Assembly (NCBI GenBank): GCA_964655065.1
Contig: CAZZLC010000021.1
Coordinates: 1-64,000 of the forward strand
Direction: 5' to 3'
Source: DRPG01 sp964655065
GTDB lineage: Bacteria; Myxococcota_A; UBA796; GCA-2862545
DNA length: 64,000 nt
Made by a program: the position numbers and the translations under genes. Below the pieces are notes generated by a model that worked only from the letters and a program-made list of their open reading frames with translations, had not been told where the DNA came from and did not search any database. Each line of letters begins with the position of its first letter. Position 1 is the stretch's first letter. This document shows, in pieces, positions 44,557-53,641 of this stretch.

Positions 44557-45336
44557 ATGCGCTTTGCCTTCGCCGGAGACCGCGACCTCGCCGTCGACTG
44601 CCTCGAGTTCCTCCTGAAGCGGGGCGACCGCCCCGAGGTGCTGCTTCTCGCCGGCCCCAAGCGGGCGAGCCACGCCGATGCTCTCGCTGCCCTCTGCGAG
44701 CCCTTCCTGCCGCCAGAGCGGATTCTCCGGGGCACCTGGTTCCGGGGACCCAAGGGGCAGGCGTTCCTCCGCGAGCTCGACCTCGACCTGTGCCTGTCGG
44801 TGCACTTTCCCTACATCGTGCCGCCAGAGGTCCTCGCCCTGCCCCGCCGAGGCTTCCTGAACCTCCACCCCGCCTACCTGCCCTACAACCGCGGGTGGCA
44901 CACCCCCACCTGGGCTCTGCTCGAGGGCACGCCGATCGGGGCCACGCTGCACCTGATGGACGCCGGCGTCGACACTGGCGACATCCTCGCCCAGAAGGTG
45001 CTCGAGCCCACGCTCGGCGACACCGCCAACTCGCTCTACCGGAAGCTCAAGGCCCTCGAAGTCGCCCTGTTCACCGAGGCGTGGCCTGCCGTGGTCGAGG
45101 ACCGACTGACCCCGGTGGTCCAGGACCCCGAAGCCGGCACCTCCCACGTCAAGGATGATCTGTTCGACCCCGCGGTCCAGCGCATCGACCTCGACGCGCC
45201 CACCACGGCCCGCGAGTTGCTCCGGCGCCTGCGCGGGCTCACCACGAACCGTCTCGACGAGGCCGCGTGGTTCGAAGCGGACGGATCGCGCTACCGCGTT
45301 CAGGTCGCCGTGACCGAGGAGCCGCCCGAGGAGTAG
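44557..45336 (+). CDS. Formyltransferase-family enzyme, probably acting on an amino sugar
   Basis: A 259-residue protein with the formyl-transfer fold. The catalytic Asn-His-Asp set is present: NLHPAYLPYNRGWHTP and DAGVDTGDI. Length and lack of the Fmt C-terminal domain place it among formyltransferases acting on amino sugars or other small amines with formyl-tetrahydrofolate, not Met-tRNA. The convergent glycosyltransferase and galE support surface polysaccharide work. The ATG at 44557 has only a modest ribosome site (AGGGGCC). Its 3' end overlaps the GT4 gene by 37 bases on opposite strands. Confidence 0.8.
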   Translation: MRFAFAGDRDLAVDCLEFLLKRGDRPEVLLLAGPKRASHADALAALCEPFLPPERILRGTWFRGPKGQAFLRELDLDLCLSVHFPYIVPPEVLALPRRGFLNLHPAYLPYNRGWHTPTWALLEGTPIGATLHLMDAGVDTGDILAQKVLEPTLGDTANSLYRKLKALEVALFTEAWPAVVEDRLTPVVQDPEAGTSHVKDDLFDPAVQRIDLDAPTTARELLRRLRGLTTNRLDEAAWFEADGSRYRVQVAVTEEPPEE

Positions 45337-46493
45337 CCGAGCTGGAGCCGCGCGAGCGCGGCCTCGTAGCGTCGGCGGAGTGCGGCCCAGACAGGCTCGG
45401 GGGCGTAGTCCTCGAGCACCCGCTGGCGTCCCGCCGCTCCGTGGGCGCGACGACGAGCGGGATCGGCGGCGTACACCGCCATCGCGTTGGCGAGCGCCTG
45501 CGGGTCCCGAGGCGGCACGAGCGTGCCGGTCCGCCCGTGCAACACGGCCTCCGTGCAACCGGGGACGTCGGTGGTGACGACGGGAATCCCCATCGCGGCT
45601 GCTTCGAGGGGCACCACCGGGAACCCCTCGCGGTAGGTCGGCAGCACCAGCACGTCGAGGGCGGCGAACACACGCTCCACGTCCGCGCGGTAGCCGAGCA
45701 GGTGGACCCGGGGGTCGTCCTCGAGGACGGTGCGGATCTCGCGGGGCACGCCGTCACGCTCCTCGAAGACGCCCCCGATCACGAGATGCGACTCGGGGTA
45801 GGCGCTCCGGATGACCTTCCAGGCCTCGACCAGCTCGAGCACGCCCTTGTCGCGCACGAGACGACCCACGAAGCCGAACACCAGGGCGTCCTCTGCGATG
45901 CCGAGGCGCTCGCGCTCGACCCTGCCGTGCGGCGCCTGCTGCTCCGGATCGAAGCGGCCGGTCGCATCGACCCCGTTGATGCTCCCGTTCAGCAGCACCT
46001 CGATGGCCTTCGCGCCATTGACACCCTCGGCCATCGCCACGTCGCGAACCCCGCGGCTCACGCACAGCACGTCGGTGGCGAGCCAGCACGAGAGCCACTC
46101 CGACGCCCACAGCAGCCGACGCTGCATCCCCCTCGCGGTGGCCAGCGGCAGTCCGTGGACGTGGTAGATCCGGACCGGCACCCGGGCGAGCGTCGCGGCG
46201 GCCATGCCGAGCAGGCCCCCCTTGGGGGTGTGGCTGTGGACGATGTCGGGGCGAAGGCGGAGCAGCGTCCACCACAGCCGCGCCAGTGCGCCCAGATCGC
46301 GCAACGGCGTGACGTTGCGGTGCATGCGGATGCCGTGCGTCCCGACGCCCCAGCGCTCGCCGAAGTCGTCGAGTCGCGGATCGGGTGACGCGACGAAGGA
46401 CAGCTTCACGTCGTGCTCGGCAAACCACCCCGGCTGGCCCTCGAAGAAGACGAGCGAGTCGGCAACGGTCAGGACGTGGACGACGTGGGTCAC
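45300..46493 (-). CDS. Glycosyltransferase family 4
   Basis: A 397-residue GT-B enzyme. The N-terminal half has DIVHSHTPKGGLLGMAAA and VYH-type strands; the C-terminal donor half has VFGFVGRLVRDKGVLELVEA and the E-x7-E signature in YREGFPVVPLEAAAMGIPVV. It most likely adds a hexose or N-acetyl sugar to a lipid-linked glycan at the inner membrane, in line with relatives that follow a galE-like epimerase. The GTG start overlaps the galE stop as GTGA, so the two are coupled. Confidence 0.9.
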   Translation of the reverse strand: MTHVVHVLTVADSLVFFEGQPGWFAEHDVKLSFVASPDPRLDDFGERWGVGTHGIRMHRNVTPLRDLGALARLWWTLLRLRPDIVHSHTPKGGLLGMAAATLARVPVRIYHVHGLPLATARGMQRRLLWASEWLSCWLATDVLCVSRGVRDVAMAEGVNGAKAIEVLLNGSINGVDATGRFDPEQQAPHGRVERERLGIAEDALVFGFVGRLVRDKGVLELVEAWKVIRSAYPESHLVIGGVFEERDGVPREIRTVLEDDPRVHLLGYRADVERVFAALDVLVLPTYREGFPVVPLEAAAMGIPVVTTDVPGCTEAVLHGRTGTLVPPRDPQALANAMAVYAADPARRRAHGAAGRQRVLEDYAPEPVWAALRRRYEAALARLQLGYSSGGSSVTAT

Positions 46494-47500
46494 GCCGGCA
46501 CCACCTGGCGGCGCTCCGTCCAGCCGAGCGTGCTCTCGACCATGTCCTGCAGCTCGAAACGGCTTCGCCACCCCAGCTCGCGAGCGATGCGGGAGGGGTC
46601 TGCCACGCAGATGGCGGGGTCCCCCTCGCGACGGTCCCCGAGCCGGGTGTCGAAGCTCCGGCCCCACGCCGCCTCGACGGCCCGAATCATCTGCAGGACG
46701 GAGCACCCCGTGCCCGTGCCGAGGTTGTAGACCCGCACCGGCGGCCCCTCGACGGTGGCGTCGACCGCCGCCACGATGCCGGAGGCGATGTCACAGACGT
46801 GGATGTAGTCGCGAATGCAGCTGCCGTCGGGCGTGTCGTAGTCGGTCCCGAACACGGTGGCGCGAGGCGTCGTCACGGAGACCACCTGCTTCATGAGGAC
46901 AGGGAGGAGGTTCGTGGGGACGTCATCGAACTCGCCGAGCTCCGTGGACGGGTGGGCACCGCAGACGTTGAAGAACCGCAGGTGGACGCCCGTGAGTCCG
47001 TGCTCTTCGGACGCTCTCGCGAGAATCCTCTCGCCATCGGCCTTGGTCGACGCGTAGGGGCTCATCGGTCTGAGCTCGGCGGTCTCGTCGATGCCGGCCG
47101 GATGATCGGCGTCCCCGTACACCGCACCCGTCGACGCGTACACCACCCGGCGGCAGTCGCTGGCCGCGAGGGCGTCGGCGAGCGACCGCGTCCCCGCGAC
47201 GTTGTTGCGCCGATAGCGCTCGGGGTGGGCGACCGACTCGCCGACCGACTTGTAGGCTGCGCAGTGGACCACGGCGTCGGGTCGGTGGGCGAGCAGCGCC
47301 TCGGTGAGGAGTTGGGTGTCGCAGAGATCGCCCCGAACGACCGAGACGCGACCGCCGCCGATCCTCGCGGCCCGGTCGATCGCCTCCTGGTGGCCGCGCA
47401 CGAAGCTGTCGAAGACGATCGCCTCGTCGCCGCGCTCGAGCAGCTCGACGAGAACGTGCGAGCCGATGTAGCCGGCACCGCCGGTGACCATGACCTTCAG
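46490..47500 (-). CDS. galE: UDP-glucose 4-epimerase
   Basis: A 336-residue extended SDR. The NAD loop VTGGAGYIGSH, the catalytic Ser-Tyr-Lys (YASTGAVYG and PYASTKADGE) and RFFNVCGAHP are all visible. It interconverts UDP-glucose and UDP-galactose for glycan synthesis. The first in-frame ATG (47491) would cut the first beta strand; a CTG nine bases upstream (47500) has GGGAGG at ideal distance and yields the standard MKVMVTGG start, so I use it. It precedes the GT4 gene with a four-base overlap. Confidence 0.92.
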   Translation of the reverse strand: MKVMVTGGAGYIGSHVLVELLERGDEAIVFDSFVRGHQEAIDRAARIGGGRVSVVRGDLCDTQLLTEALLAHRPDAVVHCAAYKSVGESVAHPERYRRNNVAGTRSLADALAASDCRRVVYASTGAVYGDADHPAGIDETAELRPMSPYASTKADGERILARASEEHGLTGVHLRFFNVCGAHPSTELGEFDDVPTNLLPVLMKQVVSVTTPRATVFGTDYDTPDGSCIRDYIHVCDIASGIVAAVDATVEGPPVRVYNLGTGTGCSVLQMIRAVEAAWGRSFDTRLGDRREGDPAICVADPSRIARELGWRSRFELQDMVESTLGWTERRQVVPA

Positions 47501-47592
47501 GGGAGCCTCCCGGGTGGTGCTTGCCCGTTCGGCCAATCGGTGGAGGAGATTGAGGGTCGGTGGGACGTCCTCCGAGATACCAGAGCGCTCGC

Positions 47593-48390
47593 ATGACCCC
47601 CGACCGTCCCTCCGATCCACCGCTCCACGAGCTCGAGACCCCAAACGGCCCTCTGTACGTCGCGGACGTCGGAGTGGGTCCCGTCGTGTTGGCGCTGCAC
47701 GGCGTCCCCGGCACGCATCGTGACTTTCGCTGGCTGGCCAGCGGGCTCGAGCCCTCGCTGCGGCTCGTGCGGCCCGACCTGCCCGGATTCGGGGCCACGC
47801 CGCTCGCGACCCTCCCCGCCCGCTCGGCCCACGAGCGCGCCGACCTCGTTCCGCTGATCCTCGACGCCCTCGGCATCGAGCGCTGTGTGGTGCTGGGCCA
47901 CTCGCTGGGCGCCGCCATCACCGTGGCCGCGGCCACCCGGTTCCCCGATCGCGTCGCCGCAATCGCGCTCCTCTCCTCGCCAGGGCCTCGCCCCCACCGC
48001 ACGTTCCGTTGGTCCCGACCGCAGCTTCTGTCGTGGCTGCTCGAGGGCGGGCTGACGCGGGCACTGTTTCGACCCCTGCTCCCCCACGGCTTCGCGCTCG
48101 CGGGATTCCCACGGTCGATCCCACACGACGAGCTCGTGCACACGCTGCACTGCTTCGCTACCACCGACTTCGCAGGGCTGGGCCGGGAGGTCGGCGGCCT
48201 GTCCGTGCCCGCGCTGGTCGCGTGGGCCGACGACGACCCCATGATCGAAGCCGAGATCTTCGCCGAGCTCTCGGCCCTGGCTCCGGCGGGACCTCGGCTG
48301 CACTTTCCCCGGGGCGGTCACAACGTCCAGAAGACCCACGCGGTAGAGCTGTCCGAGGCTCTGATCCCGTTCGCGCGCGCCGCGTGGTGA
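47593..48390 (+). CDS. Alpha/beta hydrolase
   Basis: A 265-residue single-domain hydrolase. ALHGVPGTHRDF is the oxyanion strand, Ser104 in LGHSLGAA the nucleophile, AWADDDPMI the Asp loop and RGGHNVQ the His loop, giving a full triad. A cap domain (residues 135-185) lies between. No signal peptide. The substrate is not predictable. The start MTPDRPSD has no strong ribosome site; an upstream in-frame ATG at 47560 would add 11 residues. It is divergent from galE. Confidence 0.85.
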   Translation: MTPDRPSDPPLHELETPNGPLYVADVGVGPVVLALHGVPGTHRDFRWLASGLEPSLRLVRPDLPGFGATPLATLPARSAHERADLVPLILDALGIERCVVLGHSLGAAITVAAATRFPDRVAAIALLSSPGPRPHRTFRWSRPQLLSWLLEGGLTRALFRPLLPHGFALAGFPRSIPHDELVHTLHCFATTDFAGLGREVGGLSVPALVAWADDDPMIEAEIFAELSALAPAGPRLHFPRGGHNVQKTHAVELSEALIPFARAAW

Positions 48391-48427
48391 AGGGGCCGGA
48401 CGAGGAGCACGCTCTCGACAGGCCCCA
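48391..48427. terminator. Possible terminator between hydrolase and AraC gene
   Basis: GGGGCC (48392-48397) and GGCCCC (48421-48426) form the base of a hairpin, extended by CGAG/CTCG inside. It lies between convergent genes. No T-run. Confidence 0.4.
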
Positions 48428-48441
48428 CGAGGCAGGTCGGG

Positions 48442-49332
48442 TCAGCCGCGGCGCGGACGGACCGGGACTACGATCGCCACCTTGTGGACGCCGCTGTCGT
48501 CGGGCATCGAGAGGTACTCCTCGTAGCCGAACCGATCGTCGGGCTCGAAGGCGCTGTCGGGCAGCCAGGAGGCGTAGACCCACTGCCAGGCCTCGCCGTA
48601 TTGCGGCGGGGTGAGCTCGAAGGAGGCCACCAGGCACGGCCCGGCCGGGATCTCGAGGATGCCCACCTCGCCCTCGGCCTTCGTGTCCTCCGGCACCGAC
48701 GCACACACGCTGATGCGGAGCTGTTCCTCGTCGGTGACGTCGGGGTTGTCGTGGTAGATCGTGAACGAGCGCGTGCCGGGTCCCATCAGGCCGCGGGCGG
48801 ACAGCCACCCCATCAGCTTGCCGAACAGGCGCTCGAAGAGCGCGCCATCCCCTGCGTAGGGGCCCACGTGGCGGACGTAGGCGACGGTCATTGCGGGACG
48901 GTCCACCACCTCGGAGGACAGCGGGGTGAGGCTTTCGGTCGTCATTTCTCCCTCCTTTCGCCTCGATTGGACCGCATCTCCCACGTCGTCGACTTGTCCT
49001 GGGTTGCGAACCGCTTGGCACTGCTTGCGCCATTCGGAGGCAGCGACGCCGAAATGGCGCCGGAAGGCCCGCGAGAACGAGGAGACCTCCTGCCACCCGC
49101 AGTCGAACGCGATCTCGGTGACGCTGTGGCCTTCGTGGTGGCGAAGCATGGTCGCGGCCTTCTCGAGCCGCAGCCGTCGCACGTAGGCGCTGGGCGTCTC
49201 GCCGACGAGCGCGGTGAAGATGCGGTGGAAGTGGAAGGGCGAGAAGTGCGCGACTCTCGCGAGCTCGGCGAGGGACAGCGGCTCGGCGAGATTCCGCTCG
49301 ACGAAGTCCTGCACTCGCTGCACGCGCGCCAC
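48442..49332 (-). CDS. AraC-family regulator with GyrI-like effector domain (5' end lost in gap)
   Basis: About 297 residues are visible; the N-terminus runs into the N gap, and by family only about ten residues are missing. Residues near the start form the two helix-turn-helix units of AraC/XylS (LSLAELARVAHFSPFHFHRI and VTEIAFDCGWQEVSSFSRAF). The second half is a GyrI-like small-molecule-binding domain (TVAYVRHVGPYAGDG, and the late FEPDDRFGYEEYL). Such SoxS/Rob-like fusions sense drugs or other hydrophobic ligands. A GyrI-type target gene is not adjacent, and its own promoter is lost in the gap. Confidence 0.88.
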   Translation of the reverse strand: MARVQRVQDFVERNLAEPLSLAELARVAHFSPFHFHRIFTALVGETPSAYVRRLRLEKAATMLRHHEGHSVTEIAFDCGWQEVSSFSRAFRRHFGVAASEWRKQCQAVRNPGQVDDVGDAVQSRRKEGEMTTESLTPLSSEVVDRPAMTVAYVRHVGPYAGDGALFERLFGKLMGWLSARGLMGPGTRSFTIYHDNPDVTDEEQLRISVCASVPEDTKAEGEVGILEIPAGPCLVASFELTPPQYGEAWQWVYASWLPDSAFEPDDRFGYEEYLSMPDDSGVHKVAIVVPVRPRRG

Positions 49333-49432
49333 NNNNNNNNNNNNNNNNNNNNNNNNNNNNNNNNNNNNNNNNNNNNNNNNNNNNNNNNNNNNNNNNNNNN
49401 NNNNNNNNNNNNNNNNNNNNNNNNNNNNNNNN
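49333..49432. other. Assembly gap of 100 N
   Basis: One hundred undetermined bases, the conventional size for a gap of unknown length. The true distance and order between the AraC gene and recJ are therefore not proven by this sequence. Confidence 0.99.
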
Positions 49433-49560
49433 CGGTCCGAGACCCGACCCTGACGGGTGATCGGCCGAGAACCTGGACCAGGTGGCAACCCTGATCTATG
49501 CTGGGTGTCCCTTCCCTCCGCCGGTCAGTTCGTGGCTGGTCTCCCTGCTACTTCCCCCGT

Positions 49561-51321
49561 GTGCCCACCGTGATCACCACCGCCCCTCCCAGCCTCACTG
49601 GCGCCCGTTGGCGTTCGGTCGGCTCCGACTCCGAGTCAGCCACGGCCGACGCGCGAGCCCTCGCAAACCGACTCGGGCTGTCCCTGCCGGCAGCCCAGGT
49701 CCTCGGGCTCCGCCTCGGCGACCGCGTCGAGGAAGCCCACGAATGGCTCGCGCCAACCCTCGACCACTTCCACAACCCCTGGACCATGCTCAACATGGAC
49801 CGGGCGGTGGAGCGGCTCCGCCGAGCCCTGTTCGACCGTCAGCACGTCCGGGTCGTCACCGACTACGACGTCGACGGCACCACCTCGTCGCTCATCCTGC
49901 AGGCCGTGATCAAGCTCGTGGGGCCCGACGTCACGCTCGACTACCACATCCCCAATCGGTTCGACGAGGGGTACGGGTTCAGCGTCGCTGCCGCCCAGAA
50001 GGCCGCACGTGACGGGGTGTCGCTCATCGTCACCGCCGACATCGGGGTCCGCGATCACGCCGCCATCGCCGAGGCTGCGAACGCCGGCGTCGACGTGCTG
50101 GTCTGCGACCACCATCTCCCCAAGGGCGCGGCGGTCCCCGACGAGGCCACGGTGCTCTGTCCGCCCCAGGAGGGGTGCAGCTATCCGAACGGCGCACTGG
50201 CTGCGTGCGGGGTGAGCCTCAAGGTCGCCGAGGCCCTGCTCACCGGCCACCCCAAGAAGGACGCGATCCTGCGCTCGATGCTCAAGCTCGCGGCCATCGG
50301 CACCGTGGCTGACATGGTGCCCCTCGACACGCTCGAGAACCGCGCCATCGTGACGCTCGGGCTCCAGGCGCTGAATGCGGACCGTCACCATGCTGGTCTC
50401 GCGGAACTCATTCATGTCGCCGACCTCGCCAACCGCGAGATCCGACCGACCGACCTCGGCTTCCGACTCGGCCCCCGCATCAACGCGGCAGGCCGGCTCG
50501 CCGATGCCACGCTCGTCGTGGAGCTCCTCACCACCCGAGACACCGACGAGGCCAAGCGCCTCGCCCGCAAGCTCGATGGGCTCAACACCGACCGCAAGGA
50601 CATCCAGCGGCGCCTCGTCGAGGAAGCGCTCGAGGAGCTCGGCGAGGATCCGCCGTCGTTCGTGGTGCTCTCCGGACCCGAGGAGCACGGCTGGCACCGC
50701 GGCGTGGTCGGCATCGTAGCCGCCCGAGTGAAAGACGAGGTGCACCGCCCCACCGCCATCGTGTCGATTCAGGGCGACGTCGCGGTGGGCAGTGTGCGGA
50801 GCGTCCCCGAGGTCCACGCGGTGCGTGCGCTCGACGAGGCCTCCGACCTGCTCGTCAAGTACGGTGGGCATCCCGCGGCCGCCGGGTTCACCATCCGCAC
50901 CGACGATCTGCCGGAGCTCGAGGCACGGCTCTGTGCCTACGTCGATCGGGCGACGGGCGACGAGGAGCTTCGTCCCGAGCTGGAGTACGACGCGGTGCTC
51001 GACGTGAGCGCCATCTCCCTCGGTCTGGCCGACGAGCTTCGCCAGCTCGGCCCCTTCGGCATCGCCAATCGTGAGCCGGTGTTCCTCGTGCGGGGGGTCC
51101 GCCCCTTCGACTTCGAGATCAAGGGCAAGCAGGAGAGCATCCTCAAGTTCAAGGTCCCCATCGACGATCGGCAGGCGCTCGAGGCGATCTGGTGGGACCA
51201 GACCGACCGCATCGACGAGCTCCGAGACCAGGCCGTCGACTTGCTCGTGCACGTCGAAGAGAACACCTGGGGGGGCAGCCGGAAGCTTCAGCTCCGGATC
51301 GTCGACGCTCGACCCTCCTGA
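49561..51321 (+). CDS. recJ: Single-stranded-DNA exonuclease RecJ
   Basis: A 5'-3' exonuclease for recombination and mismatch repair, about 586 residues from the GTG at 49561; an ATG at 49498 adds 21 residues, and neither has a good ribosome site. DHH-domain motifs are DYDVDGTTSS, TADIGVRDH, and VCDHHLPKG; the linker GPRINAAGRLADA and the DHHA1 motif KYGGHPAAAGF follow, and an OB-fold region ends the protein. All metal-binding motifs are intact. It is separated from the next gene by about 100 bases. Confidence 0.93.
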   Translation: MPTVITTAPPSLTGARWRSVGSDSESATADARALANRLGLSLPAAQVLGLRLGDRVEEAHEWLAPTLDHFHNPWTMLNMDRAVERLRRALFDRQHVRVVTDYDVDGTTSSLILQAVIKLVGPDVTLDYHIPNRFDEGYGFSVAAAQKAARDGVSLIVTADIGVRDHAAIAEAANAGVDVLVCDHHLPKGAAVPDEATVLCPPQEGCSYPNGALAACGVSLKVAEALLTGHPKKDAILRSMLKLAAIGTVADMVPLDTLENRAIVTLGLQALNADRHHAGLAELIHVADLANREIRPTDLGFRLGPRINAAGRLADATLVVELLTTRDTDEAKRLARKLDGLNTDRKDIQRRLVEEALEELGEDPPSFVVLSGPEEHGWHRGVVGIVAARVKDEVHRPTAIVSIQGDVAVGSVRSVPEVHAVRALDEASDLLVKYGGHPAAAGFTIRTDDLPELEARLCAYVDRATGDEELRPELEYDAVLDVSAISLGLADELRQLGPFGIANREPVFLVRGVRPFDFEIKGKQESILKFKVPIDDRQALEAIWWDQTDRIDELRDQAVDLLVHVEENTWGGSRKLQLRIVDARPS

Positions 51322-51418
51322 TCGGGCAGTCTCCCGAGCTCGAGGTCCCACCCGTCGTCCAGAAGCGGTTACCCGCTTCCCCAGGCGAGGAAGAAAACTC
51401 GCGACGACGGAGGGACCG

Positions 51419-53641
51419 GTGTTGTTCTGGTGGTGGGCGATGCAGCTTGCGGTCGCTGACCGTCCACCTCCCGTGGTCACGACCTCCGTGGTGGGCCGGG
51501 TGCGCTCGGCGGGAACCCGCGGGCCGCTCCCGGCGGTCACGGTGGGTCTGCGAAGCGGGGCGGGCCGAGAGCCGCGCGAGACGGTCACCGACGTCGACGG
51601 GCGATTTCGATTCGAGGACGTCCCCGTGGGACCCTGGACGCTGTTCCCGGCAACGCCCGGCTACCGCACCGACGACGTCTCGCTGACCTTGCTCAACGGT
51701 CGCGAGCCCGACGTCACCATGTTCTGGGTCGACGACACGCCGTGGGAGCGGGGGACCGCCGACGCGGAGATCGTGGTCGTCGGACAGCGGGTCACCCCCG
51801 AGATCACCGAGCGCGTCATTCCCACCGAGGTCGCGCGAACGCTGCCTGGCACCAACGGGGACGTGGTGCGGGTCGTCCAGAACCTGCCCGGGGTGGCGCG
51901 ACCGCCGCTCAACATCGGCCAGCTGCTCATCCGCGGTACCGCGCCCGAGGACTCGGCGTACTACCTCGACGGGGCGCCCATCCCCCTCGTGTTCCACTTC
52001 GGCGGGCTGTCCACCGTGCTCAACGGCGACACGCTCGAGGAGATCGCCTACCTGCCCGGCAACTACGGCGTGAGGTACGGCCGGACGCTCGGCGGCGTCG
52101 TCGACCTGCGGGCCGAGGACCGGCTGCCCCAGCGGTCGGGGGGCTACCTCTCGGTGGACCTCTTCCAGACCACCGCGTTCGTCGAGCAGCGCATCGGCAA
52201 GCGCCACGCCCTGACCGTCTCGGGGCGCCGCTCCTACGTCGACGCCATCCTGAATCCGGTGCTCAACGCAGGCGAGGGCGGACCCGCCGTGCAGGCACCC
52301 CGCTACGGCGACTTCCAGGTCCGCTGGCTCACGAGGCGGCGGTCGGGCGGCGTGGTCGATGCCTTGTTCCTGTTCTCCGACGATCGCTTTCGGGTGGTCG
52401 GCGACGGCGAGGACGACGGGGATGTGCAGATCGGGTTCTCCACCACCTTCGGGAAGGCCCGGCTCCTGTTCCGGGACGAGCTCGGGGGCGGCTGGCGCAA
52501 CGAGCTGTCGATCATCGGGGGCCGCGAGCGGCAGGCGTTCGCGCTGCCCGAGGGCGAGGCCTTCGAAGACCCGATCCGGCTGTCGATCCGCGAGGAGCTC
52601 TTCGTGGCGGCCAACCCTGTCGGGCTGAGGGCCGGCATCGACACCCAGCTCAGCCAGTTCCGCTTCAGCTACGACGTGCCGTCCTTCGGGGAACCGGAGG
52701 GGGCCGACGTCTTCCGCGCTGCGCCCGCGGCCTACCTCGAGCCGACCGTCCAGCTCGGGGCGGTGCGGCTCGTTCCGGGGGTGCGGGTGGACGGGCTGTT
52801 CCTCGGCGACATCACCTCCACCTGGACCATCGACCCTCGCTTCTCGACCGAGATCCGTCTCCGGAACACCACCCTGAAGGGCAGCACGGGACTGTACAGC
52901 CAGTGGCCGACGGTCCGCCAGCTCGTCCAGCAGCCCGAGCTCGGTGCCCAGCGGGGATGGCAGAGTGCCGTGGGCGTACAGCAGCTGATCACCCCCTCAC
53001 TGTCCGTCGAGATCACGGGCTACACCCAGCAACTCTCACAGCTGGTCTCGGGCCGCGAGGACGCGTTCCGCTTCTTCACGGGACCTCCTCCGGTCGGGCC
53101 CTTCGACACCGCTCCGTACGCGAACGACGGCACAGGGGCCATCTGGGGCGTCGAGACCCTCGTGAAGCTCGCGACCGAGCGCACCACCGCCTGGTTCTCG
53201 GGGACCTTTGGGCGCTCGACCCGCATCGACCGGCCCGGGGATCCGACGGAGCTCTTCGAGTTCGACCAGCCGGTGGTCCTCACCGCCCTCGCGTCCCACG
53301 AGCTGCCTCGGGGCTGGCGGCTCGGCGCCCGGGCGCGATTCTCGTCGGGCAACCCCTACACGCCGGTGGTCAACCGGTTCTTCGATCTGTCGTCCCGGCA
53401 GTTCCTGCCGGTCTACGGCCCGGTCGACAGCGCGCGACTCCCATCGTTCTTCCAGCTCGATCTACGCTTCGACAAGCAGTGGACCTTCGACCGTTGGTCG
53501 CTCGACTTCTACCTGGACCTCCAGAACGCCACCAACGCGCAGAACGTCGAGGTCATCGGCTACACGTTCGACTTCTCGGAGGAGGACTCGGTGACGCAGA
53601 TTCCCATCGTGCCTGCCTTTGGCCTGCGGGGTTCGTGGTGA
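51419..53641 (+). CDS. TonB-dependent outer-membrane receptor
   Basis: A 740-residue receptor. A short signal (from the GTG at 51419, LFWWWAMQLAVA) is followed by a CarboxypepD_reg-like beta domain at 15-95 (TVTDVDGRFRFEDVPVG), the plug at 110-215 (GDVVRVVQNLPGVA, LIRGTAPEDSAYYLDG), and a 22-strand-type barrel ending in Trp (LRGSW), the usual C-terminal aromatic for BAM insertion. The transported ligand is unknown. Its TGA overlaps the GTG of the next lipoprotein gene (GTGA), so receptor and lipoprotein are coupled and may form one complex. Confidence 0.88.
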   Translation: MLFWWWAMQLAVADRPPPVVTTSVVGRVRSAGTRGPLPAVTVGLRSGAGREPRETVTDVDGRFRFEDVPVGPWTLFPATPGYRTDDVSLTLLNGREPDVTMFWVDDTPWERGTADAEIVVVGQRVTPEITERVIPTEVARTLPGTNGDVVRVVQNLPGVARPPLNIGQLLIRGTAPEDSAYYLDGAPIPLVFHFGGLSTVLNGDTLEEIAYLPGNYGVRYGRTLGGVVDLRAEDRLPQRSGGYLSVDLFQTTAFVEQRIGKRHALTVSGRRSYVDAILNPVLNAGEGGPAVQAPRYGDFQVRWLTRRRSGGVVDALFLFSDDRFRVVGDGEDDGDVQIGFSTTFGKARLLFRDELGGGWRNELSIIGGRERQAFALPEGEAFEDPIRLSIREELFVAANPVGLRAGIDTQLSQFRFSYDVPSFGEPEGADVFRAAPAAYLEPTVQLGAVRLVPGVRVDGLFLGDITSTWTIDPRFSTEIRLRNTTLKGSTGLYSQWPTVRQLVQQPELGAQRGWQSAVGVQQLITPSLSVEITGYTQQLSQLVSGREDAFRFFTGPPPVGPFDTAPYANDGTGAIWGVETLVKLATERTTAWFSGTFGRSTRIDRPGDPTELFEFDQPVVLTALASHELPRGWRLGARARFSSGNPYTPVVNRFFDLSSRQFLPVYGPVDSARLPSFFQLDLRFDKQWTFDRWSLDFYLDLQNATNAQNVEVIGYTFDFSEEDSVTQIPIVPAFGLRGSW

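Noticed and set aside
49433..49488. N-terminus of the AraC regulator to the right of the gap
   Set aside because: The frame through 100 N is arbitrary because gap length is unknown; the residues to the right do not resemble AraC proteins.
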